NCBI RefSeq assembly: GCF_016093545.1
Contig: NZ_JADKYX010000023.1
Span: forward strand, 59,305 to 123,304
Reading direction: 5' to 3'
Origin: Massilia rhizosphaerae
Lineage (GTDB): Bacteria; Pseudomonadota; Gammaproteobacteria; Burkholderiales; Burkholderiaceae_D
DNA length: 64,000 bases
The position numbers were made by a program, and so were the translations under genes. Of this stretch, positions 55,065-63,933 are shown piece after piece. Below the pieces are notes generated by a model. It saw only the letters and a list, made by a program, of their open reading frames with translations. It was not told the origin of the DNA and searched no databases. Within the stretch, counting starts at the first letter, position 1. Every line of letters begins with the position of its first letter.

Positions 55065-56741
55065 ATGGCAACCCCGTACGAGCGCTTCATCCGCGCACGC
55101 GACTTCCTGCAACGACACCGCACCGACTACGCGACGGCGTACCGCGATTACGAGCCGCCCGTGCTCGACGAATTCAACTGGGCCCTCGATTATTTCGATG
55201 TCCAGGCGCGCGGCAATGCGCTGCCCGCGTTGTGGGTCGTGGAAGAAGACGGCAGCGAACGCAAGATCACCTTTGCCGACATGGCGGCGCGCTCGAACCG
55301 GGTCGCGAACTGGCTGCGCGCTGCAGGCGTGCGGCGCGGCGACCGCGTGCTGCTGATGCTGCCGAACCGCGTGGAACTGTGGGAGATCATGCTCGCGGGG
55401 ATCAAGCTGGGGGCCGTGCTTGTGCCCACGACGATGCTCGTGTCCAGCCACGACCTGGCGGACCGGCTGCAGCGGGGCCGCGTGCGCCACGTGATCGCCC
55501 AGGCGTCGGAGACGCACAAGTTCGCGGACGTCGCCGGCGATTGCACGGGCATCGCCGTCGGCGCGGGTGCCGCTGCCGCTATCGCGGGCTGGCTCGATTA
55601 TGCCGACAGCGCCACGGCGTCTGCGGATTTCTCGCCGGACGGCGTCACCCGGGCCACCGATCCGCTGCTGCTGTACTTCACGTCCGGCACGACAGCGAAG
55701 CCGAAGCTCGTGCTGCACAGCCACCAGAGCTACCCGGTCGGCCATTTGTCGACGATGTACTGGATCGGCTTGTCTCCCGGCGACGTGCACTGGAACATCA
55801 GCTCGCCCGGCTGGGCCAAGCATGCGTGGAGCTGCTTTTTCGCGCCGTGGAACGCCGGAGCCACCGTGTTCGTCTACAACTACGAGCGCTTTTCCGCGCG
55901 CGCCTGCCTGGACACGATCGTGCGCTGCGGCGTCACGTCGCTGTGCGCGCCGCCGACCGTGTGGCGCATGATGATCAAGGAAGACCTCGCGCAATGGCGG
56001 CCGCCGCTGCGCGAGCTGGTCGGGGCGGGCGAGCCGCTCAATCCGGAAGTCATCGAGCAGGTCGAGCGCGCGTGGGGCATCCGCATCCGCGACGGCTTCG
56101 GCCAGTCCGAGACCACCTGCCAGATCGGCAATCCGCCGGGCCAGCCCGTCAAGCCGGGATCGATGGGCCGGCCGCTGCCCGGCTACCGCGTCGCGCTGCT
56201 CGACGTGGACGACCGGCCGGCGCCGGAGGGCGAGATCGCGCTGCGCCTCGATCCGGCGCCGCAGGGCCTGATGCTGTGCTACGAAAACGACGACGCGAAG
56301 ACGCGCGACGTGATGCGCCGCGGCCACTACCACACGGGCGACACGGCGCGCGTGGACGAGGACGGCTATTACTTCTACGTAGGCCGCAACGACGACGTGT
56401 TCAAGTCCTCCGACTACCGCATCAGCCCGTTCGAGCTGGAGAGCGTGCTGATCGAGCATCCGGACGTGCTGGAAGCCGCGATCGTCCCGAGCCCGGACCC
56501 GGTGCGCCTGGCCGTGCCGAAAGCGTTCATCGCGCTGCGGCCCGGCGTGGAACCGACGCGTGAACTGGCCGCCGCCATCTTCGCGTTCGCGCGCGACCGG
56601 CTCGCGCCCTACCAGCGCATCCGCCGCATCGCGTTCACGGAATTGCCGAAGACGATCTCCGGCAAGATCCGCCGCGTAGAATTGCGCAAGGCCGAGGCGT
56701 CTGGCGAACACGCGGGCATGGAGTTCCGCGACGAGCCGTGA
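55065..56741 (+). CDS. AMP-dependent acyl-CoA synthetase
   Basis: Adenylate-forming ligase activating a carboxylic acid to its CoA thioester, 558 residues. Motifs: LLYFTSGTTAKPKLVLHSH (P-loop-like AMP/ATP motif), DGFGQSETT (A5), YHTGDTARVDEDGYYFYVGR (A7/A8) and the catalytic lysine in LPKTISGKIRRVEL. It resembles acetyl/medium-chain acyl-CoA synthetases of the Acs/MACS group, but the substrate is not determinable by eye. ATG 55065 has AAAAGGAG upstream; an earlier in-frame ATG at 54972 would translate through the hairpin. Confidence 0.9.
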   Translation: MATPYERFIRARDFLQRHRTDYATAYRDYEPPVLDEFNWALDYFDVQARGNALPALWVVEEDGSERKITFADMAARSNRVANWLRAAGVRRGDRVLLMLPNRVELWEIMLAGIKLGAVLVPTTMLVSSHDLADRLQRGRVRHVIAQASETHKFADVAGDCTGIAVGAGAAAAIAGWLDYADSATASADFSPDGVTRATDPLLLYFTSGTTAKPKLVLHSHQSYPVGHLSTMYWIGLSPGDVHWNISSPGWAKHAWSCFFAPWNAGATVFVYNYERFSARACLDTIVRCGVTSLCAPPTVWRMMIKEDLAQWRPPLRELVGAGEPLNPEVIEQVERAWGIRIRDGFGQSETTCQIGNPPGQPVKPGSMGRPLPGYRVALLDVDDRPAPEGEIALRLDPAPQGLMLCYENDDAKTRDVMRRGHYHTGDTARVDEDGYYFYVGRNDDVFKSSDYRISPFELESVLIEHPDVLEAAIVPSPDPVRLAVPKAFIALRPGVEPTRELAAAIFAFARDRLAPYQRIRRIAFTELPKTISGKIRRVELRKAEASGEHAGMEFRDEP

Positions 56742-56831
56742 GGCCGCCGAGTGCGCTACGATAGTGGCGTGCGGCAGACATGCCACGATCCGATCCATAA
56801 TAATCGCTGTCCCCCAACCGAACGCCGACCG

Positions 56832-57389
56832 ATGAGCCCCTCCGCCCGACCGTCCCCATCGCAGCAGGCCGCCGACAAGCCGCCCAAGGCAGCCAAGGCG
56901 GCCAAGGCGGCCAAGACGGTCGCCTACGAGGTGCGCAAATCGCCCGTGCACGGCAATGGCGTGTTCGCGCTGCGTCCGATCGCGGCGGGCGAGCGCATCA
57001 TCGAATACCGCGGCGAACGCATCACGTGGGACGAAGCGACGCGCCGGGCCGCCGAGCGGGGCGGTCCGGTCAATCACACATTCTACTTCAGCCTGGCCGA
57101 CGGCAACGTGATCGACGGCGGCCGGCGCGGCAACGACGCCCGCTGGATCAACCATGCCTGCGAACCCAACTGCGAAGCCTACGAAGACGACGGCCGCGTG
57201 TACATCCACGCGCTGCGCGACATCGACGCGGGCGAGGAACTGAACTACAACTACGCGCTCATCTACGACGAGCGCCACACGCCCGCGTTGAAGCGGCTGT
57301 TCGCCTGCCGCTGCGGCACCCCGGCGTGCACGGGCACGATGCTGGCGCCGAAGAAGCGCAGCCGCAAGACCGCCGGCGCCACGACCTGA
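56832..57389 (+). CDS. SET-domain protein-lysine methyltransferase with basic tails
   Basis: 185 residues. The SET core is complete: KSPVHGNGVFALRPIAAGE, cofactor-binding RWINHACEPNCEAY, the catalytic Tyr in GEELNYNYALIYD, and a post-SET-like CRCGTPACTGTM. The N-terminal tail has the repeat KAAKAAKAAK, encoded by near-identical 9-base units, and the C-terminal tail is KKRSRKTAGATT; both resemble histone H1-like sequences. It may methylate a nucleoid or ribosomal protein. ATG 56832 is chosen because the SET homology follows a short tail; the ribosome site is weak. Confidence 0.88.
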   Translation: MSPSARPSPSQQAADKPPKAAKAAKAAKTVAYEVRKSPVHGNGVFALRPIAAGERIIEYRGERITWDEATRRAAERGGPVNHTFYFSLADGNVIDGGRRGNDARWINHACEPNCEAYEDDGRVYIHALRDIDAGEELNYNYALIYDERHTPALKRLFACRCGTPACTGTMLAPKKRSRKTAGATT

Positions 57390-57478
57390 GGCAACCGCTG
57401 CGGCCGGCGTTACTATCCGGCAACGCGTAGAATACCGACATACCCATCGCGGGAACAACGAGAACCGCCGAACCGCCC

Positions 57479-58666
57479 ATGAAACCCGTCGTCCAAAGCC
57501 TGCTCGAAACCGATCTCTATAAATTCACCATGTGGCAGGCCCTGCTGCACATGCACCCGAACGCCATCGGCGAATACGAGTTCAAGTGCCGCAACACGCC
57601 GGCCTATCCGCTGGCCGAACTGAAAGAGGAGGTCGAACGCGAGTTGGACCATCTGTGCACGCTGATGTTCAGCGAGGACGAGGTCGATTACATGAGGTCC
57701 CTGCGCTTCATCAAAAGCGACTTCGCCGACTTCCTCACCTTGTTCCGTTTCCAGCGCAAATTCATCCACGTCGAAACGGACGGGCCGCACCTGCGCATCC
57801 GCGCGACCGGGCCGATCGTGCACGTGATGGGGTTCGAGATCTTCGTGCTGTACATCGTCAACGAGCTGTACTTCCGCCGCTTCGACAAGGAGGCCGCCCT
57901 CGCGGAGGCGCGCCAGCGGCTGGCGCAGAAGATCGCCGAGTTCCGCGCCTTCGACGAGGAACCCAAGCGCGCCAATCCGTTCGAGTTCTTCGATTTCGGC
58001 GTGCGCCGCCGTTTCTCGGGCGACTGGCACGCGGAAGTCGTCGCCACCCTCGCGCGCGAGCTGCCGCAGTTTTTCAAGGGCACGTCGAACGTCTACCTCG
58101 CGAAGAAATTCGACCTGGTGCCGATCGGGACGATGGCGCACGAATACATGCAGGCGTTCCAGTCGTTCGACGTCCGGCTGCGCGATTTCCAGAAGAAGGC
58201 GCTGGAAGACTGGGTGCAGGAATACCGCGGCGACCTGGGGACGGCGCTGACGGACGTCGTCGGCATGGACGCCTTCCTGCGCGACTTCGACCTGTATTTC
58301 GCCAAGCTGTTCGACGGCCTGCGCCACGATTCCGGCGATCCGGTGGAGTGGGGCGAAAAAGCCATCGCGCACTACGCCAGGCTGCGCATCGACGCGCGCA
58401 CGAAGCGGCTCGTGTTTTCGGACGCGCTCACCGTGCCCAGGGCCCTGAGCCTGTACCGCCACTTCGCCGACCGGGTGCAGACCGGCTTCGGCATCGGCAC
58501 CAAGTTGACGAACGACACGCAGTTCGAGCCGCTGAACATCGTCATGAAGCTCACGCGCTGCAACGGCCAGCCCGTCGCCAAGCTGTCCGACAGCCCCGGC
58601 AAGGGTTTTTCCACCGACGAGACGTTCATCGCGTATCTGCGCCAGGTGTTCGACCAGCACATCTGA
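57479..58666 (+). CDS. pncB: nicotinate phosphoribosyltransferase
   Basis: Converts nicotinate and PRPP to nicotinate mononucleotide in NAD salvage. 395 residues, the usual length for the bacterial type I enzyme. Starts MKPVVQSLLETDLYKFTMWQ; the autophosphorylated histidine is in GTMAHEYMQAF; phosphate binding is in FGIGTKLTNDT and the active-site GLRHDSGDP. It is monocistronic, 90 bases after the SET gene, and ends 12 bases from the convergent kinase gene. Confidence 0.94.
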   Translation: MKPVVQSLLETDLYKFTMWQALLHMHPNAIGEYEFKCRNTPAYPLAELKEEVERELDHLCTLMFSEDEVDYMRSLRFIKSDFADFLTLFRFQRKFIHVETDGPHLRIRATGPIVHVMGFEIFVLYIVNELYFRRFDKEAALAEARQRLAQKIAEFRAFDEEPKRANPFEFFDFGVRRRFSGDWHAEVVATLARELPQFFKGTSNVYLAKKFDLVPIGTMAHEYMQAFQSFDVRLRDFQKKALEDWVQEYRGDLGTALTDVVGMDAFLRDFDLYFAKLFDGLRHDSGDPVEWGEKAIAHYARLRIDARTKRLVFSDALTVPRALSLYRHFADRVQTGFGIGTKLTNDTQFEPLNIVMKLTRCNGQPVAKLSDSPGKGFSTDETFIAYLRQVFDQHI

Positions 58667-58678
58667 CGCCGGCGCCGG

Positions 58679-60898
58679 CTACGCGCCGGTCCCGACGTTC
58701 TCCGCGCCCAGCGCTCGCCGCAAATCGTCCACGGTGGCCGGCTTGGTCAGGTGCAGGTCGAACGCGGCCGTGTCGACCGGCGAGTGCGCAGCCACGCCCG
58801 CCTGCCGGCCGTAGCCGGTGAGGGCCGCCAGCCGCAGCGGCTGGCCGTCCGCCGCGCGGCGCATGGCGGCGGCGAGGGTGTAGCCGTCCATATCGGGCAG
58901 GCCGATGTCAAGGATCGCGGCGTCCGGCGGCCAGTCCGCCTGCACGTCCAGCGCGGCCGCCGCCGTGTGCGCTGTGCGGACGTCGTGCCCCAGCTGGCGC
59001 AGCACGGCGGCCGTGAGGGCGGCGGCGTCCTCGTTGTCGTCCACGACCAGCACCTTGAGCGGCGCCGCGTCCGCGTGCGCGGCGGGCGGCGCGGCGCCCG
59101 CGGCGGGCGTGCCGAGCGGCAGCCGGATCTCGAAGCGGCTGCCCCGGCCCGGGCCGTCGCTGTGGGCGCTCACGCGGCCGCCGTGCAGCTCGACGATGCG
59201 GCGCACGATGGCGAGCCCGAGTCCCAGGCCGCTGTGGCGCACGAGCGGTTGCGGCGCCTGGTAGAACGGTTCGAACACGCGCTCCGCCAGCGTGGCGTCC
59301 ATGCCGATGCCGTTGTCGCTCACGGCGAGGCGGGCTTCACCGTCCACGCACTCGAGGACGATGCGCGTGTCCGTGCTGCCGAAGCGGGCCGCGTTCGACA
59401 GCAGGTTGCCCAGCACCTGGACGAGCCGGTGCTCGTCGCCGTCGACCCACAGCGCGTCCGGCACGTCCAGGCGGACCGGCTGGTCCGGCAAGGCGGCGAC
59501 GGCATGGCGCGCGACGGCCGCCAGGTCGACCGGCGCGCTTTCGATGCGCAGCTTGCCGGACGCGATGCGCGACACGTCGAGCAGGTCGTCGACGAGATGC
59601 TTCAGGTGCGCCACCTGGCGCCGCATGATGCCGCGTTCGCGCCGGCTGCCTTCGTCGTTGCGCAGGTCCATCAGGTCGAGCGCGCCGGCGATGGGGGCGA
59701 GCGGATTGCGCAGTTCGTGGCCCAGCACGGCCAGGAATTCGTCCTTGGCGCGCCCGGCCTGGCGCGCCTGGTCGAGCGCTTCCTCGCGTTTGGCGAGGAC
59801 CTGGGCGAGCGTGTCCATCAGGCTGCCCCGTTCCCGCTCGTGTGCGGCGCGCTGCGCCCCGGCTTCCCGCAATGCCGCGCCCATCGCGTCGATCTCGCGG
59901 ATGCGCGAACGCGGCACGGCCAGGTCGGCGCCGGCGCCGAGGGCCGCGAAGCCCGTCTCGAGGGTACCGATGCGACGCACGATACGTCCCGCCAGCAGCG
60001 AAGCGAGCCCGATGGAAAGCGCGAGCGACAGCACGATGCCCGCTGCGTACCAGACGAATCCCTGCGTCGCGCCGCCGGCCCAGCCCATGGGCGGCGCGCC
60101 GACCGCGACCGTCCAGCCGTAGCGCGACATCCGCGTATAGGCCGTCGCCACGGCCTCGCCTTCGATGGTGCGGGTGGCGCCCACGCCTTCCGGGCCGTTC
60201 AGGCGGATCAGCCGCGCCAGCGTCGGACTGGGCGGGGAGCCCGCGCGGTCCTGCTCTCCGCTCGAGCGGGCGACGATCGTGCCGTCGCTGTCCAGCACCG
60301 TGATCATCGAGCCCGCCGGCACCTGCTGGCGCGCGATCACGCGCACGACGCGGTCGGGTTGCACGACGGCCGTCAGCACGTAGGCATGGCCGGCGGCGTC
60401 GATCGCGGGATAGCGCACGGGCACGGCGGGACGTCCGCCCTTGCCGCGCGTGAGATGGCCGATGACGGGACGGCGCAGCACGAGCGCCAGGCGCAGGCTG
60501 GCGGGATCGGCGACGGGTTGCGGCGGTGCGTCCAGCGGCGCCGTCGTGCGGAACAGCATGCGGCCCTGGGCGTCGGCCAGGATCACGCCCAGCCATTCCG
60601 GCTGCGCCAGGGCCTGGTCGCGGGCGATGGGGTAGAAGGCGCGCACGTCGCCCTCGTCGAGCGCGGGCGTGCGCGCCATGCTGGCGAGCGTGGCGACGGT
60701 GCCGTCCAGTTCCGCGTCGACGGCGCTCGACAGCGCGCGGGCCAGGTCCAGCAGTGTGCGTTGCTGTTCGCTCTGGTGGTACTCGGCGGCCAGGTGCACG
60801 CTCCATGCGCCCAGCGCGGCCAGCGGCAGCAGGCCGATCGCCGTCAGCAGGATCAGCAGATGGCGCAGCGACAGCGTGGGCGCGCGTTGAGCGTGCAT
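58679..60898 (-). CDS. hybrid sensor histidine kinase with extracytoplasmic sensor domain
   Basis: 739 residues: a first membrane helix (LLILLTAIGLLPLAALGAWSV), a periplasmic Cache-like sensor (about 35-270) and a second helix (WYAAGIVLSLALSIGLASLLAG). A HAMP-like linker and coiled coil follow, then HisKA with H394 (VLGHELRNPLAPI). The ATPase domain has NLLSNAARFG and NGIGMDATLAERVF. The C-terminal receiver has acceptor D664 (AILDIGLPDMDG). No output regulator is adjacent. ATG 60898 is chosen over an in-frame TTG at 60916. Stimulus unknown. Confidence 0.88.
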   Translation of the reverse strand: MHAQRAPTLSLRHLLILLTAIGLLPLAALGAWSVHLAAEYHQSEQQRTLLDLARALSSAVDAELDGTVATLASMARTPALDEGDVRAFYPIARDQALAQPEWLGVILADAQGRMLFRTTAPLDAPPQPVADPASLRLALVLRRPVIGHLTRGKGGRPAVPVRYPAIDAAGHAYVLTAVVQPDRVVRVIARQQVPAGSMITVLDSDGTIVARSSGEQDRAGSPPSPTLARLIRLNGPEGVGATRTIEGEAVATAYTRMSRYGWTVAVGAPPMGWAGGATQGFVWYAAGIVLSLALSIGLASLLAGRIVRRIGTLETGFAALGAGADLAVPRSRIREIDAMGAALREAGAQRAAHERERGSLMDTLAQVLAKREEALDQARQAGRAKDEFLAVLGHELRNPLAPIAGALDLMDLRNDEGSRRERGIMRRQVAHLKHLVDDLLDVSRIASGKLRIESAPVDLAAVARHAVAALPDQPVRLDVPDALWVDGDEHRLVQVLGNLLSNAARFGSTDTRIVLECVDGEARLAVSDNGIGMDATLAERVFEPFYQAPQPLVRHSGLGLGLAIVRRIVELHGGRVSAHSDGPGRGSRFEIRLPLGTPAAGAAPPAAHADAAPLKVLVVDDNEDAAALTAAVLRQLGHDVRTAHTAAAALDVQADWPPDAAILDIGLPDMDGYTLAAAMRRAADGQPLRLAALTGYGRQAGVAAHSPVDTAAFDLHLTKPATVDDLRRALGAENVGTGA

Positions 60899-61046
60899 GG
60901 GAAGTCCGGAATCCAAAGCGAACCATTATACGCGGGGCCGGACGGCCGCCGCCGCTTGCACATTCGCCGCCGGCGCCTATGCTGCAAGGATGGCGCGGGC
61001 GGGATGGCGGCCGCCTCCCGCCGGGTTCGCCGGGGCGGAGGGTGCG

Positions 61047-62435
61047 ATGACGCCGATGAAACCTGAAGTGCTGGACGGCCTCGCGGCCGCCCTGCGGGGC
61101 CCCGTGCTGCGGCCGGGCGACCCGGACTACGATGGCGCGCGGCAGATCTGGAACGCGATGATCGACCGCCGGCCGGCGCTGATCGCGCGCTGCGCCGGCA
61201 CGGCCGACGTGTGCACGGCCGTCGCGTTCGCGCGCGACTACGGCCTGCCGCTGGCCGTGCGCGCCGGCGGCCACAATATCGCCGGCAATGCCATGTGCGA
61301 CGACGGGCTCGTGATCGACCTGTCCGGCATGCGCGCCGTGCACGTCGATCCAGACGCGCGCCTCGCCTACGTCGACGGCGGCGCGCTGCTGGCCGACATC
61401 GACCACGAGACGCAGGCCTGCGGCCTGGCCGTCCCGCTCGGCATCAATTCGACGACGGGCGTGGCCGGCCTCACGCTGGGCGGCGGCTTCGGCTGGCTGT
61501 CGCGCATGCTGGGCCTGACGGTGGACAGCCTCGTGGGCGCTGAAATCGTCACGGCCGACGCGCGCCGGCGCCACGTCGGGCCGCGCCAGGAGCCGGACCT
61601 GTTCTGGGCGCTGCGCGGCGGCGGCGGCAACTTCGGCGTCGTCACGCGCTTCGAGTTCGCGCTGCACGCGGCCGGACCGTCCGTCACGGCCGGGCTGATC
61701 GTGTTCGCGGCCGCGCAGGGCAGGGAGGTGCTGCGCCGCTACCGCGACCTCGTGGACACGCTCCCGAACGACGTCTCGATCTGGGCCGTGCTGCGCCGGG
61801 CGCCGCCGCTGCCGTTCCTGCCGCCGGACGTGCACGGCCAGGACATCGTCGCGCTGGCCGTGTTCTCGCCCCGCCCGCCGGACGAGGCGCTGGCGGCCAT
61901 CGCGCCCGTGCGGACGTTCGGCGCCGTGCTGGGCGAGCACGTCGGCGCGGTGCCGTACGCGGCCTGGCAGAAGACGTTCGACCCGCTGCTGGCGCCGGGC
62001 GCGCGCAATTACTGGAAATCGCACAACTTCACGGCCCTGTCCGACGACGCGATCGACGTCGTGCTCCGTTACGCCGCCAGCGTGCCGACGCCGCAGTGCG
62101 AGATCTTCCTGGGTCTCATCGGCGGCCGCGCCAACGAGCCCGCCGCCGACGCGACGGCCTACCCGCACCGCAACGTGACGTATGCGATGAACGTGCACGG
62201 CCGCTGGACCGACGCGGCCGACGACGCCCGCTGCGTGGGCTGGGCCCGCGACTTCTTCGCGGCGGTGGCGCCGTATGCGGCGGGCAGCGTCTACATCAAC
62301 TTCCTCACCCAGGACGAAGCGTCGCGCATCCGTGACGCGTACGGGCCGAACTGGGACCGGCTCGTGCAGGTCAAGCAGCGCTACGACCCGGACAACCTGT
62401 TCCGCTTCAATCACAACATCCCGCCGGCCGGATAA
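61047..62435 (+). CDS. FAD-linked oxidase (berberine-bridge-type)
   Basis: Flavoprotein oxidase of 462 residues. The FAD-binding PCMH domain has RAGGHNIAGNAMCDDG, with the His that usually carries covalent FAD, and GVAGLTLGGGFGWLSR. The second covalent Cys of plant-type bicovalent enzymes is absent. The BBE domain closes the C-terminus (YGPNWDRLVQVKQRYDPDNLFRFNHNI). GGAGG five bases before ATG 61047 supports this start. Typical substrates are sugars or aromatic alcohols; here unknown. Divergent from the hybrid kinase at 58679. Confidence 0.88.
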   Translation: MTPMKPEVLDGLAAALRGPVLRPGDPDYDGARQIWNAMIDRRPALIARCAGTADVCTAVAFARDYGLPLAVRAGGHNIAGNAMCDDGLVIDLSGMRAVHVDPDARLAYVDGGALLADIDHETQACGLAVPLGINSTTGVAGLTLGGGFGWLSRMLGLTVDSLVGAEIVTADARRRHVGPRQEPDLFWALRGGGGNFGVVTRFEFALHAAGPSVTAGLIVFAAAQGREVLRRYRDLVDTLPNDVSIWAVLRRAPPLPFLPPDVHGQDIVALAVFSPRPPDEALAAIAPVRTFGAVLGEHVGAVPYAAWQKTFDPLLAPGARNYWKSHNFTALSDDAIDVVLRYAASVPTPQCEIFLGLIGGRANEPAADATAYPHRNVTYAMNVHGRWTDAADDARCVGWARDFFAAVAPYAAGSVYINFLTQDEASRIRDAYGPNWDRLVQVKQRYDPDNLFRFNHNIPPAG

Positions 62436-62525
62436 CCGCGCTCACGCGGCCGATACTCCCACGGTATTCCCGTCAGTACTACAGATCGGGGCCGCGATCC
62501 GTTCCAGTGCGCTCGGCGCTGTGCC

Positions 62526-62906
62526 TTAGGTGAGCGCCCATGCCATGGCGCCAAGGCTGGCCACCGCGACCAACCAGACCGCGGATCGCAACATCGGAAT
62601 ACCGCTGACGTATGCCGGAACGTAGGCGGCACGCGCAATCAGGAAGACGGTCGCAGCATTGGCGACCAAGCCGGCCGTGTGTCCTTTCGCTACGGCGAGC
62701 AAAGCCAAGCCAAGAAAAAGCGGTAAGGATTCCAGCATATTATTCTTCGCTCGCTCAAGCCGCCCTCCTGCGATGCTGAGCGGCGGCGCATTGTCCCGGT
62801 TCCCGATGATCGCCCGCAGGTCGAATCCGAAGCGCGATGTCTCCTGCAGGAACAACTGGACCATGTATAACCCAAGTACGAGCAGAATCGTTGTTGTCAA
62901 GTCCAC
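62526..62906 (-). CDS. MAPEG family membrane protein
   Basis: 126 residues with four hydrophobic helices. LESLPLFLGLALLAVAKGHT and ARAAYVPAYVSGIPMLRS are typical of the MAPEG group (membrane-associated proteins in eicosanoid and glutathione metabolism). Start chosen at GTG 62906 with AGGGAG four bases upstream; no nearer ATG covers the first helix. Base composition is visibly lower in GC than the genes to the left, so it marks the start of the atypical right end. Function unknown. Confidence 0.75.
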   Translation of the reverse strand: MDLTTTILLVLGLYMVQLFLQETSRFGFDLRAIIGNRDNAPPLSIAGGRLERAKNNMLESLPLFLGLALLAVAKGHTAGLVANAATVFLIARAAYVPAYVSGIPMLRSAVWLVAVASLGAMAWALT

Positions 62907-63233
62907 GTGACTCCCTACGGTTGTCTGTGAAGCGGCTGTAGAGTCAGCTGCCTGGGGCGCACGCATCTCGCCCCAAAAGTAGCTGGTTCTAACCGTGGCT
63001 ATTGTCTTCAGGCAGTTCAAATGAACGCGACATTTGAACGATACCAATGGCGAATTGCATCGGCAATCTTCCGCCAACGCGAAATTGAACAGCCACTGTT
63101 CAATATCCACGATGTGTGGCGTTCGCACGTGGCGTCTCAGGCTGATCGATGCATTTTCAAAACATTTTCAAACAGCCGCGAAGGAGTCCTATCGACCCAA
63201 AGCGGACCTAGCAACGTTATGTCTGACTGAAGT
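62907..63233. other. intergenic stretch of low GC, no supported gene
   Basis: 327 bases between the MAPEG and SIR2-like genes, noticeably AT-richer than the rest of the window. The short plus-strand frames at 63021-63230 and 63034-63237 have no ribosome site or family resemblance. No clear promoter, repeat or terminator was identified. Confidence 0.5.
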
Positions 63234-63908
63234 TTAGCGAACTTGGCCCAACCATTTTTCGACTAGCCTCGGAATGACGCTTGTGGCGTTGCCGCGTAAA
63301 AAATTGAATCCGAACGGGACTTTGCCGATATCCAAACAGTTAAGAACCTTCTCGGCGCGCCCGCGCGCCACCTTCACCAGCGAAGCTGCCGGATAGACAG
63401 ACAGTGAAGTTCCGACTACAAGGACTTTCGCAGCGGAAGCGACGTGCTGGCGTGCCTCTTCAATATGCTGAACATTTTCACCAAACCATACGATGTCTGG
63501 ACGGAGCTGTGAACCGTCTTCGCAAAGTTGCCCTAGTGCGATCGGGGCCGAACCAATGCGATAGCGCTTAGGCGAATCCGATGTACCTCTTGCGTATGAG
63601 AGTTGACCGTGGAGGTGAACTATTTTGGTAGAGCCAGCCAGTTCGTGCAGATCATCAACATTTTGTGTGATCACTACAACGTCATATGCCGCTTCTAGGG
63701 ATGCGATAGCTTCATGAGCAGCGTTCGGTACAGCCTCTGACGCCTTTGCGCGGCGCTCGTTGTAAAAGGCCAGCACAGCTTCTGGTCGAGTCTTCCAGCC
63801 CTCAGGAGACGCAACTTCATGCCAAGAATATTCATTCCAAAGCCCGTTGCAATCACGAAATGTCGGAAGCCCAGAGCCTGTCAGATTTTCTGTGTGAACC
63901 GGGGTCAT
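63234..63908 (-). CDS. SIR2-family deacylase-like protein lacking the NAD-binding GAGxS motif
   Basis: About 224 residues resembling bacterial NAD-dependent deacylases: GLPTFRDCNGLWNEYSWHEVA, VVITQNVDDLHELAGS with catalytic His in VHLHGQLSYARG, QLRPDIVWFGENV and VVGTSLSVYPAASLV. The N-terminus reads ENLTGSGLPTFRD where relatives have LTGAGISAESG. This is as if six residues (18 bases) carrying the NAD-phosphate loop were deleted in frame. No ribosome site is visible at 63908 or 63935. It is probably inactive or decaying, or an altered-function relative; the zinc cysteines are also absent, as in some subgroups. Confidence 0.72.
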   Translation of the reverse strand: MTPVHTENLTGSGLPTFRDCNGLWNEYSWHEVASPEGWKTRPEAVLAFYNERRAKASEAVPNAAHEAIASLEAAYDVVVITQNVDDLHELAGSTKIVHLHGQLSYARGTSDSPKRYRIGSAPIALGQLCEDGSQLRPDIVWFGENVQHIEEARQHVASAAKVLVVGTSLSVYPAASLVKVARGRAEKVLNCLDIGKVPFGFNFLRGNATSVIPRLVEKWLGQVR

Positions 63909-63933
63909 GAAATAATGCCGAAAGGACTGTTCC

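Noticed and set aside
63021..63230. 69-codon plus-strand frame between the MAPEG and SIR2-like genes
   Set aside because: No ribosome site and no family resemblance; the stretch looks non-coding or degraded.
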